Source: Mucidula mucida | Taxonomy: Eukaryota > Basidiomycota > Agaricomycetes > Agaricales > Physalacriaceae | Assembly: GCA_015501055.1 (NCBI GenBank) | Contig: JADNYV010000006.1 | Coordinates: forward strand, 124,001-188,000 | Length of the DNA stretch: 64,000 nt | Direction of reading: 5' to 3' | In this document: positions 49,016-62,145 of the stretch, piece after piece | Layout: each line of letters starts with the position of its first letter | Position numbering within the stretch: the first letter of the stretch is position 1 | The notes under the pieces: generated by a model | What the model saw: only the letters and a program-made list of their open reading frames with translations | Told to the model about the DNA's origin: nothing | Database searches by the model: none | Program-made: the position numbers and the translations under genes

Positions 49016-49376
49016 ACTCGAGGCATGATATCGATGATCTTCACGACAACCTACTTCTTTCTGTTGTATCATAGCTGTATCTTCTTCTTGACTTATCGTA
49101 CACTGTATATACATATCATTATTACTTACTTGTACATAGCGCACCCTAGTATAAACACTATAAAGTGAATGTTTGTAACGATAACTGAACGAAAGTAAGG
49201 GTAGCATTGAATGCGTGAAGAAGAAGAGGTATCGATCTGAGAAGGGCTACATATTTGTTTGCTAAAAGTACACTGGCAACGAGGCCAAATACATCCCAAA
49301 AAAGGCGGACAATAAATTAATGGAAAGTCGCGACTATGCATCATGGGCTGAACACGTCGAGGTAAAGTTCTAGACT
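49016..49376. other. Convergent spacer, 361 bases
   Basis: Lies between two converging genes and should hold both 3' untranslated regions. AT-rich (TATATACATATCATTATTAC at about 49104); no gene seen. Confidence 0.5.
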
Positions 49377-52300
49377 TCAGAGAGACCTTCTGAAGTGTCC
49401 ATCAGAAGTCGTCGAAGCGTATGCAGCCTGGAGTCGCTTTTGCAGTTCGGCGCAGTAATGTTGGTGTGCTAACAGAAATAAATCGATGTGGTCGCAGGAA
49501 GGCGGCGATCACTTACTGGCACAAGGCCATAGGGTATTGATGAAGTCCAATGGGTACGTAATGGCTCTTCCTAGCTCAAGAGCAGAATACAGTGTTCGAT
49601 CGTGGTTCCAGAGACGAAGGCACCTGCGAGGTTCTCAGTTTTGGCCGCCGAAAGAAGAAAAATGCTTACAGTGCAAGTTGGGTAGCAAACCATGTAGCCT
49701 GGTACGGACGCCGAGCCAGTTGATTGGCTGCACCGGATTGTTGGATGGAGAAAGTGGCGCGCTTAACGATTTCCTGCTGGAAGTAAACTATAGCGGAATG
49801 AGCTTAAACGCGTATTTGGCGATAGAGGTTATAGATACCCCATTCTTCCGCCTGCTTGGGAGTGAAGGCTGGACCGGGTGCGCTGGGTAGTCCATGTAAG
49901 CTACATAAGGGAATGAGACGGCAGTTAGAAGGAACGTACACGGACTCGGGGACTAGAACCGACCTTCGCAAGGCCTGCGTTATCGCCATACGACAACTAA
50001 ACCATTCAGTTAGTATTCGTCGTTCTATCCCGAACTTTTATAGTTACGGAAAGGACAAAACTCACTTGTATATGTACTCCTTGCACATCCACATCACCGT
50101 CGTGTCCAAATTACACTGGTGTGCCTCTAACGCGTCTTGAATAGCCTGAGCTTCGTTCCAGGATTCCTGTGCGTATTCCGCTAGGTCTTCACCGTCGCGG
50201 GTGCCAAACAACGAAGTGCGCCGAATACCGTCACAGAAGCACCATAAGAGCAAGGAGCGACAATATAGCGCCCAGACACTATCCTTTGGAGAAGGGGCAT
50301 CGGCCGCGCGATATGGTGGCGACACTCGATCAACGGCTTCGCCAGGGAAGAGGAGGGCATACTAGATGGAAATCAGCTGGTACATGAGTACATATCTGGC
50401 GAGCGTACGTTGCCTGGATCACAAATGAACAGACGGGGCATGCTTGTATCTCTCTCTTCCACCGCACATTGAATACTATACTGTGCGGCGAGTCCTAGAG
50501 CCGACCAACAGAGTCGCCGGCATTCCTCGTCACGCATCTCGTTGAGGGTCCAGTTTGTATCCCAAGGAAGGGGATACACGTAAGTTTTTGAAGGATCCGG
50601 CAGACGTGCAGGATCGGGAGGAGTGCACACACATGAAGACTGAGGGCCGATTATTGGCGGATGTGATGAGTTACTCATCGGGGGTGGCACGCAAGGCACA
50701 GAGCGCGAAGAGAATCTAGTGACGTCCCGGTCACCTTCGTCCAAAGTCGTAAGGGTAAGAAGCCGGATAATGTTGTCGAGACGCAAGAGAGCTTGTTCGA
50801 TACGCCTAGGGTCATGTTCCGGGTGCAAAGAGGTTTCGAAGAGTGTCAAAATCTGAAAGTTATTCAGAAAGCCTGCGGCGGACGCTGTGAAACATTACTG
50901 ACCAGTGCAGCTTCCGCCAAAGTAGCGTCCACCCAATGACTTTCATAAGCGGCATCCAGGGCGTGTTCAGCAAGGGTGCGGAGATACATAGCCCTTTCAA
51001 CTTGATCACTAATAGACTTCCCAGGAGCAGGCATATTTCCGCCGGAACGCATAAGAGTCGACATAGCCATGCCTGCGAGCACAAAGGACGGCTGAACGCT
51101 GGTAGGGTCGTTCGACAGTCGCTCGAGGAACTTCTCTATGTTGATAAACGAAAGATGTTGAGGCGCAGATTTGAATCTGTGGTCACAATCAGCAGGGGCA
51201 GATGTAATAACAGGAAGACGTACAAGTAATGCAATTCTTCGCCGATATCGCGGAGAGTGTAGGATCGAAGAAAGTCATCCCACCATGTGCGCTGCTCTGT
51301 ATTCAGAGAAGCCGGCCGAGGAAATTTGGGATGATCGGAGGAAAAGGTATTCATACCACCCATCTTCGAATACGGATGCGATGGTTGTGGGTGATTGTAC
51401 GCAGAAGTGTGAGAATTTGGATAGCTGGAATTTCGGCGAAGAGCCTCAATCTACGCGAAGAAATTTCAGACGGAGAGGTACGAAAATCAGCACGCCAACA
51501 TTACCGACCTTGTCGTCGTCGCTTTCAATCTTTTGTCGAATGTCTTTCTTCTCTGTGCGCTTGCGCTTGGGAGGCGGTACTGTATCTGCACCACTATCGT
51601 CTGTGGGCCTTTTCTTGCAGCTACGTTGTCTTGTCCCTGGCCTTTTATCGGGCCCGCGCCGTTTGGGTACTGCATCATATTCACAGACATTTGACCTGCG
51701 GACACAATTGTTGCACACGGGACGTGTAGAGTCGCAGCGTATCTTCCGACCACGGCTACCGAAGCGATGTCTAAGCCTTGGATACGAAAGATAGAAAAGG
51801 GAAAAGACGTACCACTGGCGACAGGCTATGACAACAGAAGATACCTCTCTCCTTGCAGCATTTGATGACGTGGTGGTAGTGGGGGATGTAGCGGGCGATT
51901 CGGAGGCAGGGAGAGGCCCCGAGACCCTTCTACTATCTTCGTTAATTGAGACGGATGGCATAGGTCGGTGATAGTTTGAATCATGGGATGGCAACCGTCG
52001 TTCAGAAGACTGAGAATGGTACCGGTAGTCGATCCCAGATTGGCGAGGAGAGATTGGGGATGGGATATATGAGGAAGTTAAGTGGGAATTGGAGCGAGAG
52101 GACGACGCGAAGGGTCCCGACCCATATTCGTCGGAGGTGGGACTCGGTATTTCTAGAGCGGCGTCGATTAACGGAGGCTGTTGACCAACCACCGGCGGCA
52201 AGTAGTCAAATTGGGTATGTTGCGGTATTAGCTGGTGATCTTGGTGATGGTACCGGACTTTATTGCGAAACTAAACTGAGAACTGGAGAGCCAAAGCAAA

Positions 52301-52394
52301 CGCAGAACGTACAACTGTCATTGGGAGGATAGGCCCCGAAGCCTGGCGAGTGCAGTTCTGAGCCTTCAGAGCCTGATTGTGGCCCGTCGTCCAT
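49377..52394 (-). CDS. Zn2Cys6 fungal-specific transcription factor
   Basis: Start at ATG 52392-52394 (MDDGPQSGSEGSELHSPGFG). A Gln/His/Pro-rich N-terminal region leads to a Zn2Cys6 binuclear cluster that is restored by splicing out about 51761-51811: ACRQCRGRKIRCD and RPVCNNCVRRSNVCEYD, followed by the basic linker VPKRRGPDKRPGTRQRSC. A nuclear-type KRKR run follows. The middle-homology region (fungal transcription factor domain) is clear: RTWWDDFLRSYTL, EECRRLCWSALGLAAQYS and MSTLMRSGG. C-terminus read as QLQKRLQAAYASTTSDGHF after a final intron. The spacing of the cysteines (C-x2-C-x6-C and C-x2-C-x6-C) is normal. Target genes cannot be deduced. Confidence 0.87.
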
Positions 52395-54039
52395 GCTGAT
52401 CTGTAGGGGAGTGTAGAGCTCGCTGGACGGACGCGCGACCATAGAAGATGGGAAGTGGATTGGGAAACACGAGAGATATCCAACCTGCACAGTAATGAGG
52501 CGTTTAGCATGGAGCCACGCGATTGCCCACGGTCGATAAGGAACAAGAAATGAAGTTCTCCAATAGAAAATCAGAAGATCGAATCCAGACTTGACACCCT
52601 TGGCGGTGAAATTTTGCAGAAACAGCCATGCAAAGCGACCTAGAGGCCGCTAGGATAGTCAGTAGCGTGGCAAAGAGTTTCCTCAATGTTTTGTCGCGTT
52701 TTTACACCAGAGGACACTTAGAGGAGAGCAGGAAACGCGACCAGGGTGACTGCCTTTGTGAGAAAAATTCTCTCATGCCAATCGGGCCATCAAACCTTGC
52801 CGGCCCGGACCGAATCACATGAGCGGAAGTATATTGCGCTTGCCGTTTTGGGACGTATGATGCTGCGGAACTTTTGTGCCTGGATCAGATAGCATCGTCG
52901 ACGCGCAAAGTTGGACCGGAATGCGTCAAGACACGCCAAGATACGACTACCTCTCCGCGTGTTAATTCGCCTCTTGCAACTACCAGCTGTCTTCTATACA
53001 ACGCGACCGTCAAAGGCGCTAAACGTGAGTATACTTCCGTATGCCCCATATGTCAAACGTCGGTCTCTGTTGTGGCATCTCGCTTCTTTTAGTCGGTGCG
53101 GGGAAGAAGGCGGGATCAGTGTAAAGTCTGTCGGTTCCGAATCGTGCGAGCCGAGGAAAGGTAAATCTCGTCAATACTCCCGAATCGAGCGTTCCTTTAC
53201 GTCCACTACGAACGATTTCATATGTTTAAGAGTCGTACTCCGGTGAGAATCGCTCAACCTCGCTGTCGCGCAGTATAGACGGCATTTACTTGATGCTCCG
53301 AGCTTCCTCCCAAATTGCATGCCGGCATACCTGCCACACCTTTTACACACTGTCCTGCGTTTGGTTCTTCGTCACGAAGGTAATCGAACTCTCAAAATTA
53401 CTGCTTCAAGTTCAAGTTATATCTGTACTTGCCATTGGCTTTAATCGAACCTCTTTGCCCTCGGGATGATGCTTGACGGACTTCATCATCAAGATCTGTT
53501 CAGAGATTTTAGTGATATATACTACTGTCTATGTATTTGACGCCAAGTCTGTTTTTTTTACAAGAGTACTCACTGATATGAAGATTGGGAAGACGAGATT
53601 CTCAGAGTAGTTCAGAGTCTCAATCGGATGATCAAAGTTACTTTGCGGTCTGGATTCCAGATATCTGCTACTACATACTCAAACATGCATAGAGCAGCGT
53701 TTCAAGTCTCGACAAATCGCTGCTGCTAGCCGTGGAGCTATATTTGATGGAGTGTGTAGTAGTGGGGCAGATCTCTTCCACTGGACTCACTGGTGACTGT
53801 GTTGGGAGGAAAAACTTTCGCATCGCAAAGAATACCTAATAATGCAGCAAAGGCACGCAGAATGAAGAAAGTTTGAGCTGCGAGGGACAAAATAAGTACA
53901 TCAAATGCAACGAGGTTGAGACGTACGAAACAACCAGGGATTACTTGAAGCGAAAGCAGCACATGACGTCGCTTAATGTGACTGCCTGCCCGACTTGTTT
54001 TCCGACTCTGACGAGCTCCATTTCTTGCTGTCGTCCACG
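52395..54039. other. 1.6-kb divergent spacer with no gene found
   Basis: Upstream of both the Zn2Cys6 factor and the histidine kinase, which are divergent here. Frames at 52628-52822, 52911-53246 and 53738-54052 are short, lack motifs and disagree with each other. It is the longest empty stretch in the window and plausibly carries regulatory DNA and long 5' leaders. The segment TTTTTTTTAC at about 53553 is a poly-T run. Confidence 0.5.
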
Positions 54040-57000
54040 ATGGCGACCTCAATTTACTCTCAGGACCCCTTGAGGTCTCACTTAATTGCAGTGCTGTCGG
54101 CCTACGAGAATAGCCCGGGCACGACGGTACCCAGATATACAGGCCCAGCTGACTGGCAGACAGATTATATCCTGGGTTCTCTGACGTCGCTGCTGAACGG
54201 GATGACTATGGCAGTCTCCCAGAACCACGAGCTCAACCCATGGGCGCATTCCAATACCCCGTCTTGCTCCTCAACCGCTAACGATGATGGCCTTCGCTCA
54301 GACGCCATACCGAGTACCCATCATACACCTCCATCCTCTATCACCATCCCCGACACATCTTTGCGTGACGTGCCCTTTTTCTTCCATAAAAACTCGTTCG
54401 GAATTCCCGTAAACCTGGTCGGCACGTCCTCTGCACCGGCGACTGCATATGCGGATTACATTAATTGTCCTACCTGCGGAGCACGAATAACAGATCCTCA
54501 AGCAATAGCGAAAATAACGTCCTTTGGCGCCCAAGTATCTCCAGGATCTCCATCGGTTGTTGCCACCGGTGGCCCGCTTGATACGGCCGCGCGAGAGAGC
54601 GGCATAACCGCCGTCGACGAGCTCCGGCTCCTTAAGGTCCAGGTCCAGGACGTTGCTCGTGTTTGCAATGCAGTGGCAAATGGCGATTTGAGCCAGAAAA
54701 TCACCGTAGAGGTTCGCTCAGTCGTCATGGTCAAGCTCAAGGACGCTATCAATACTATGGTAAGTCTGTCAACTCTTATCTGGGAACGCGTGAAGCTCAA
54801 TTTTGCTAGGTGGAGAAACTGGGTCAATTCGCGAAGGAAGTAACCCGTGTCTCTCAAGAAGTGGGTACGGAAGGGTATGTCTCCTAGTGCACACATTGTA
54901 TGCGTAACCATGTTCAATGTTTATAGCAAACTTGGCGGTCAAGCTGTCGTCCCCGGCGTCGAAGGTACTTGGCAGGAGCTCACGGATGTAGTCAACATCT
55001 TGGCCGGCAACTTGACGAGTCAAGTGCGTTCAATCGCTCAAGTCACCAAAGCTGTCGCGGTTGGCGATTTGTCCAAACAAATTGAAGTTGACGCGCGGGG
55101 AGAAATTCTTGATTTAAAGAACACTGTAAATGGCATGGTCATCCGTCTACGAGCCTTAGCCGCCGAGGTGACGAGGGTTACTTTGGAGGTTGGCAGCCAG
55201 GGCAAATTGGGCGGTCAAGCAGACGTGCCCGACGTTGAAGGTGTTTGGTTCGAACTGGTCAAGAATGTAACGTTCACAGTTTCTCAGACCTATACCATTT
55301 TTCATTTGAATAAACAGGTCAATCGTATGTGCTTATCTTTGACAGATCAAGTGCGGTCTATTGCTTCTGTAACGACCGCTGTGGCGGAAGGCGATTTGAC
55401 GCGTAAAGTCGAAATCGAAGTCGAGGGTGAAATGCATCAACTAAAGACGACAGTGAACTCCATGGTGGACGACTTGAACGCGTTTGCTGGAGAGGTTACT
55501 CGGGTCGCTTTGGAAGTCGGTACACAGGGAATTTTGGGTGGTCAAGCGAAGGTCGAAGGTGTGAAAGGCACATGGGCGGATCTGACTCGCAACGTCAATC
55601 GGATGGCCACCAACTTGACGGACCAAGTTCGCTCCATTTCTGAGGTTACAAAGGGCGTCGCGACGGGCAATCTGACCAAACTGGTCGATGTCGATGTTCA
55701 GGGCGAAATGTTGGATCTCAAGATGACCGTCAACCAGATGGTTCGGCAGTTAAGTGTCTTCGCAGGCGAGGTCACACGAGTCAGTTTGGAAGTAGGAACG
55801 GAAGGAAAGTTGGGAGGACAGGCTATCGTTCCTGGTGTCTATGGAACATGGAAAGCACTCACGGACAACGTCAATCTGATGGCTATGAATCTCACCGACC
55901 AAGTTCGTTCAATTGCAGAGGTTACAAAGGCTGTAGCGAATGGAGATTTGACAAAGAAGGTCCAAATCGATGTCAAGGGAGAGTTCCTGGAGTTGAAGGA
56001 AACCGTCAACCAGATGACAGAGTCATTGAGCGTGTTTGCCGACGAGGTGAGCAACGTTCCACGCCTTTCAAGGCATGTCAAACGAACAATACAATAGGTA
56101 ACTAGAGTGGCTCGAGAAGTCGGAACAGAAGGAAAGTTGGGTGGTCAAGCTGAGGTCAAGAACGTCGCCGGTACATGGAAAGCTTTGACAGACAATGTGA
56201 ACGTCATGGCTAGCAACGTATGTACTCCTTCCCTCTTCCATGATGATCCATTCAATGCCCTCAATAGCTTACGGAGCAAGTTCGAGTCATTGCCTTCGCA
56301 ACGGTGAGGTCCTCGCTATCGTACTGTGAGCTACCCGCTTATCGCAGAATATTGTAGACTGCTGTGGCGCACGGTGACTTGAACCAGAAGATTGTCGGTG
56401 TCTCCGTTTCTGGAGAGATGTTCGATTTGGTTGAGACCATCAACGAGATGATTGACCAATTGAACATATTTGCCGTTGAGGTCAAGAAGGTTGCACGCGA
56501 AGTAGGCACAGAAGGTAAATTGGGAGGTGTCGCTGACGTCGGGAACGTTCAAGGCATCTGGCAAGAAATCACGTGTGTACATTCTTTCTCTAGAATGCTT
56601 TACAAGACGTTCGATTCTATTGTCAGGTTGTCAGTCAACACTATGGCCGGGAATCTGACTACTCAAGTGCGCGGTTTCGCCCAAATTTCTGCTGCCGCCA
56701 TGGACGGCGACTTCACGAGGTTTATCACCGTGGAGGCCAGCGGTGAAATGGACTCCCTGAAATCGCATATCAACAGCATGGTGTTCAACTTGCGAGACAG
56801 TATTCAAAAGAACACCGCTGCTCGGGAAGCCGCGGAACTGGCGAACAGGAGCAAGAGTGAATTCTTGGCCAATATGTCTCACGAAATCAGGTGAGGTTCG
56901 CGTTCTGACATGTTTGCGATTTCTGATTAGAATAGGACGCCGATGAACGGTATCATTGGTATGACAGAACTTACGCTAGACAGCGAGCTAACGCGTTCGC

Positions 57001-58870
57001 AACGCGAAAGTCTGATGATGGTTCACAATCTTGCTCGGTCGTTATTACTAATTATCGACGATATCTTGGATATCTCAAAGAGTGCGCGATTACTCCGTCA
57101 TCGACTCCAAATTGTTGGTTGATCATTTGTTATCAGTCGAAGCTGGTCGCATGACCATGGAAGCAGCATCGTTTTCTCTGCGCCATACCGTTTTCGGAAT
57201 GCTCAAAACACTCGTCGCCCGTGCCTCCCAGTCACAGCTTGACCTCACCATTGACATACCCCCCGACATTCCTGACCACCTGATTGGTGATTCGTTGCGT
57301 CTCCGACAGGTCATAACAAACCTGGTTGGCAATGCGATCAAGTTCACACCGTCGAAGACGACATGTAAAGGCCAAGTGGCGCTTTTGGCTCGTCTTGTGG
57401 CACAGGACGATCAAAACGTCACACTGGAATTCTGTGTACGCGATACTGGAATCGGGATAGCGAAGGCAAAACTGAATATGATATTCGATACGTTCTGTCA
57501 AGCTGACGGTTCCACTACGAGGGTGAGTTGCTGTCGTCGTGTATAATCTTCCGTCTATATTAACATCGTCACAGGAATATGGTGGAACTGGGCTCGGACT
57601 ATCCATCTCAAAGCGCCTTGTTGCCCTAATGCAGGGTAATATGTGGGTTGAAAGCGAAGTACAGAAGGGAAGCAGCTTCTATTTTACAATCAACACAAGG
57701 ATCAGCCATGTCTCAATGGAAAGCGTAATGGCGAAGATGGCCGCGTATCAAAATCGGACAATTTTGTTCGTCGATACATTGGGAGACTCGACCGGGGTCG
57801 TGGATCGCATCGAGGAATTGGGGTTAAAGGCACACAAAATTCACGATCTTGCGGAGGTCGCAAATGGCGACACTTGCCCGCACATAGATACCGTTGTCGT
57901 CGACTCTTTGGGTGATGTAAGTGTGGACATTTAATCTTCGGTGAGAGACTCATTCCCACCAGGTGTCGCGGATACGTGAATTTGAACATTTCCGCTTCGT
58001 TCCTGTGGTGCTTCTTGCGCCATCTTTCGCACAGTTGAATTGTGGGTCTGCAACTCCCTTAATGGGTTACAATTACTTATCTGGTTCCATCAGTGAAATG
58101 GTGTTTGGACAATAGTATAGCGTCTCCGCTTACTACACCTGTCACCGCTCAGGACCTTTCCGTCGTACTTATCTCCGCGCTCGAGGCCAACACTGTATGT
58201 CTGTGTCACTGCATCTAAACATGTCCTGAATGTCTTCAGGTTAATGCGGTAGTCGTCCCGAACGATGTCACGTTCAACATTCTATTAGCTGAAGACAATT
58301 TGGTCAATCAAAAATTGGCCGTCAAGATTTTGGAAAAGTATGGACACTCTGTAGAGATCGCGGAAAATGGCAGTCTCGCAGTCGATGCTTTCAAGACGAG
58401 AGTGCTACAGAACAAACCCTTCGATGTTATTCTTGTAAGTCTGGTTACACTACATTCGAATATCTCTTGATTTCCTCCAGATGGACGTTTCAATGCCTTT
58501 CATGGGAGGCATGGAGGCTACCGAATTGATTCGGTCGTGGGAGCTACAGACAGGTTTAGAGAGAATCCCAATAATAGCTCTCACGGCCCATGCTAGTCAG
58601 TTTGAAACGCGACTAAGCCAATTGTTGACTAACCTTTGAACAGTGATTGGCGACAGAGAAAGATGTCTGCAGGCAGGAATGGACGATCACATAACGAGTA
58701 CGTGCGTCTTGTTAACAAGAACGCCTAACTCTTACACTTGTATTTTAGAACCCCTCCGTCGAGGCGATCTCCTCAACGCTATACACAAACTTGCATCTGA
58801 GACGCTAGCGAAGCGGAAGATGCTGCGTCGGTCAAGAGATAGGGACTTTTCAGAACCTCTCCTTCCATAA
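54040..58870 (+). CDS. NIK1: Group III hybrid histidine kinase (Nik1/Os-1 type)
   Basis: ATG 54040 (preceded by in-frame non-ATG codons). An N-terminal region of about 200 residues includes a CxxC (NCPTCGARI); then about seven HAMP-like repeats of ~92 residues, each with a [14 protein letters not shown] segment and an [16 protein letters not shown] loop. Next are the H box [19 protein letters not shown] with the phospho-accepting histidine, the HATPase domain (N box [18 protein letters not shown]1 [10 protein letters not shown] box [18 protein letters not shown]2 GTGLGLSIS), and a receiver with [11 protein letters not shown], the phospho-accepting aspartate in VILMDVSMP and HITKPLRR. About 1,350 residues. 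Known for this class: sits above the Hog1 MAP kinase cascade, senses osmotic stress and is the target of phenylpyrrole and dicarboximide fungicides. Many short introns; one (55267-55317) is stop-free and in phase. Confidence 0.93.
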
Positions 58871-59082
58871 TCGATGTTTGATATTCTCTGCTCTTTGATA
58901 TACCCTCCCCACCTATTCCCATACTTCCTAGCTGTACCAGTTTGCTATGGACTTGTACTTGTATAATTGTATTACATTCTGCATACTATGTTTTCGATGT
59001 CATATAATCGTATTTACTGTATTCATTTACATAGAAACATCCAGTGCACAGCTACAGACTGTCGTCGCCAGTATTTGACTGA

Positions 59083-59721
59083 CTACACCGCCTGAGGTAG
59101 AATGCTCTTGACCTTTTCAACTATTTCTGCATCGATCTCGTCCTTTTTAAAGCCAGCCCTCCCCTCCAGGACAAGTTCCATCAGTTCAGAGAGCTCTCCT
59201 GGAATATGTGTAATGTCTCCCACAGGTTCCTTCAATTCCTTCTTCTCGGTATCGTATCCATAGACAGCAAACTGATGCATGTCCACTTGGCCTGGCGTTC
59301 CGAGGCGGAGGTGATCAATGGGGCGCGAAGTGATTGGGTGCTTGACACGCCACGTATGCGCAAATGAGTCGGGCAAGGGCAGCGCTTTGGCTTGCTCCAC
59401 CAGCGTCATGATTGCATCATAGTCCTCCGAAGAGAGAACGACGACTTGGCCAGAGGCCGTGATGGCGACCTTGTCCGTGAATACAGCAAGAGTCAGAGAG
59501 TTCTGTATAGCTGGCGTATCGCGCATCGCGAGGAGCGCCAGTGAGGCGTATGTGGGATTGTACGTGGACGGGGAGGGATGCGCAAGGGCGCGAGCTTTCC
59601 AGCTAGACGCCGCAGCAGACATGGTCAATGAGGGCAAGAGCTGGGTGCGATTGTAGAAGATGTAGACTGATAGCGATCCGGCAAGGACGCAGAAAAGGAT
59701 AGGCTTCAAGGCTGACAGCAT
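59083..59721 (-). CDS. Uncharacterised membrane-anchored protein
   Basis: Single frame with no intron. From the ATG at 59719-59721 the protein begins MLSALKPILFCVLAGSLSVYIF, one hydrophobic segment that is either a signal peptide or an N-terminal anchor; the rest (about 190 residues) is soluble, with LALLAMRDTPAIQNSLTLAV, VVVLSSEDYDAIMTLVEQAK and HIPGELSELMELVLEGRAGF. Two ATG codons further upstream (to 59769) would add 16 residues and look less natural. I recognise no family; no catalytic motif is evident. It lies between the histidine kinase (convergent) and CCT2 (divergent). Confidence 0.6.
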   Translation of the reverse strand: MLSALKPILFCVLAGSLSVYIFYNRTQLLPSLTMSAAASSWKARALAHPSPSTYNPTYASLALLAMRDTPAIQNSLTLAVFTDKVAITASGQVVVLSSEDYDAIMTLVEQAKALPLPDSFAHTWRVKHPITSRPIDHLRLGTPGQVDMHQFAVYGYDTEKKELKEPVGDITHIPGELSELMELVLEGRAGFKKDEIDAEIVEKVKSILPQAV

Positions 59722-59990
59722 TCGTTGGTAAGTTATGAAGCTCGCATACCACCGGCACTGCATCATCATGTGTATCTAGGCAGTAGCATATGGACACACC
59801 AACGTATCACGAGGCTTTGGAATCCTTTGGTCCACATGTATACAGCAAAGTTTGGGTACAGTTGAACTCTAACTTGAGCAAGGATTTCAAGTTTGAACGG
59901 GGAATTCGGACTTGAGATCTTCAGTAGCCGTGGGAACCTTTTACTAATTCCAGTTTTCGCGTATACCATTCACTTTACGCCTGTACCAAT

Positions 59991-61965
59991 ATGTCGATGC
60001 AGATTTTTGGCGAGCAGGTGCGCTCTTTCCAATGAAACGAGGCGCGACTGACCACGAACATAGGCCACAGAAGAAAAGGCGGAGAATGCACGGCTCTCCT
60101 CATTCGTCGGCGCCCTCGCACTTGGAGATCTCGTCAAATCCACGCTTGGACCCAAGGGAATGAACAAAATCCTGCAATCCGCATCGACGGGTGACATCAA
60201 TGTTACCAACGACGGCGCCACTATCCTTAAGGCCATCCAGCTCGACAATGCCGCAGCCAAAATCTTGGTCAACATTTCCAAGGTGCAGGACGATGAAGTC
60301 GGCGATGGAACTACCAGTGTCTGCGTACTAGCTGCGGAACTGCTACGAGAAGCCGAGAAGCTTATCGCGCAAAAAATACATCCCCAGACGATTGTTGAGG
60401 GCTATCGTCTTGCCAGTGTTGCGGCTTTGAAGGCTCTGGAAGGTGCTGCGATCGACAACTTGTGCGTCTTTCTTCGCGTTAGAGGGCGCATCCATGGCTG
60501 AAACATCTTCAGCTCTGATCCAACTGTATTCCGACGAGATCTATTCAACATCGCCCGAACAACACTGTCATCCAAGGTCTTGTCTCAAGACAAGGATTAT
60601 TTTGCAAACCTCGCGGTCGATGCTGTTCTCCGCTTAAAGGTGAGTGCAGTTTGGTCAAAGATTCGATTTCTTTAACATTGTACATAGGGTTCAACAGATC
60701 TAGAGCACATCCAAATCATCAAAAAGGTTGGAGGGAAATTAACCGACTCCTACCTGGACGAAGGTCTGTCGTCTACACTTTATCTCCCTCACTCCTAAAG
60801 CCAGTGTCTAGGTTTCATCCTCGACAAAACAATCGCCGTGAACTCGCCGAAACGTCTTGAGAACGCGAAAATTCTCATTGCCAACACTTGCAAGTCCTGC
60901 TCCTTTCAACTGCAAATGCCATATTCATTGTCATTCAGCTATGGATACTGACAAGATAAAAATCTTCGGAGCGCGTGTCAAGGTTGATGGTACTGGAAAG
61001 CTGGCTGAGCTTGAGCGTGCCGAAAAGGTGGGTCTCCTCTTCCGTTTAGTTTACCATGAGACTAAAGGCATAACAGGAAAAAATGAAGGCCAAGGTCGAT
61101 GCAATTGCTGCACATGGTATAAACTGCTTCGTGAACCGACAGTTGATCTATAACTATCCTGAATCTTTACTTGCCGAGAAAGGGATCATGGTCATCGAGC
61201 ATGCCGACTTTGAGGGTGTTGAGCGTTTGTCGTTGGTGACTGGTGGAGAGATCACCAGTACATTTGAGCGACCTGATCTTGTCAATCTGGGGCAGTGTGA
61301 CTTGATTGAAGAGGTCATGATCGGCGAGGACAAGGTACGCTATTGGACGCGTTGTACTGAACAGAAAATCTCACCGTGTTGTTGCAGCTGATTAAATTTT
61401 CGGGTGTCGCCGCAGGAGAAGCATGCACGGTGGTTCTACGTGGCTCGACTAACCAAATGGTCGACGAAGCTGATCGGTCATTACACGACGCGCTTTCCGT
61501 GTTATCCCAGACCGTGAAGGAGACACGAACAGTGCTCGGCGGTGGATGCTCTGAGATGTTGATGAGCTGTGCTGTTGAAGAAGAGGCCAGGAAGATCAAG
61601 GGCAAGAAAGCTATTGCTGTCGAGGCCTTTGGTCGCGCTCTGCGACAAATCCCGACGATCCTAGCAGACAACGCTGGTTATGATTCATCAGACCTTGTTT
61701 CTCGGCTACGTGCAGCGCATTATGAAGGTCAATCAGAGGCTGGGTTAGGTTCGTGTTTTGACACCATCTTGAATGCCGCTATGATTGACAGATATGTTTT
61801 GCAGATATGAATGCGGCAACGATTGGATCAATGAGAGAGCTGGGCATTACCGAAAGTTACAAATTGAAGCGACAGGTTGTGCTCAGTGCCAGCGAGGCAG
61901 CGGAGATGATTATACGAGTAGACGATATTCTGCGGGCTGCGCCACGGAAAAGAGAAGCAGTTTAA
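59991..61965 (+). CDS. CCT2: T-complex protein 1 subunit beta (chaperonin CCT2)
   Basis: ATG 59991; MSMQIFGEQ is joined across the first intron to [20 protein letters not shown]. Then [32 protein letters not shown] and [20 protein letters not shown] (ATP-binding signatures of group II chaperonins), [71 protein letters not shown], the hydrolysis-linked [31 protein letters not shown], and the end [20 protein letters not shown]. The QLIYNYP and VNSPKR patterns pick the beta subunit. Seven or eight introns. Part of the ring that folds actin and tubulin. The last intron (61747-61804) restores [12 protein letters not shown]. Confidence 0.93.
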
Positions 61966-62145
61966 ACACTTGTAGCATAGGCAATGCATATATTGATTTA
62001 GAATTGACGGAGATCACGTCCAGCACGCGCAGCTGCCGGATTCGGCGACACGTCGATATTCCGTCTTTCTCTTCAACTTGCAGCAACCATTTTTACGTCC
62101 CCTAATATTTTCCTTTCTTCATTGTCGACGTTGCTCGTGTAGGCG

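Noticed and set aside
49930..49990. tRNA-like sequence around GGACTCGGGGACTAGAACCGACC
   Set aside because: It falls in an intron of the Zn2Cys6 gene and I could not fold arms on either side into a cloverleaf.
53738..54052. Minus-strand 104-codon frame upstream of the histidine kinase
   Set aside because: Overlaps the kinase start codon in antisense and has no recognisable features.
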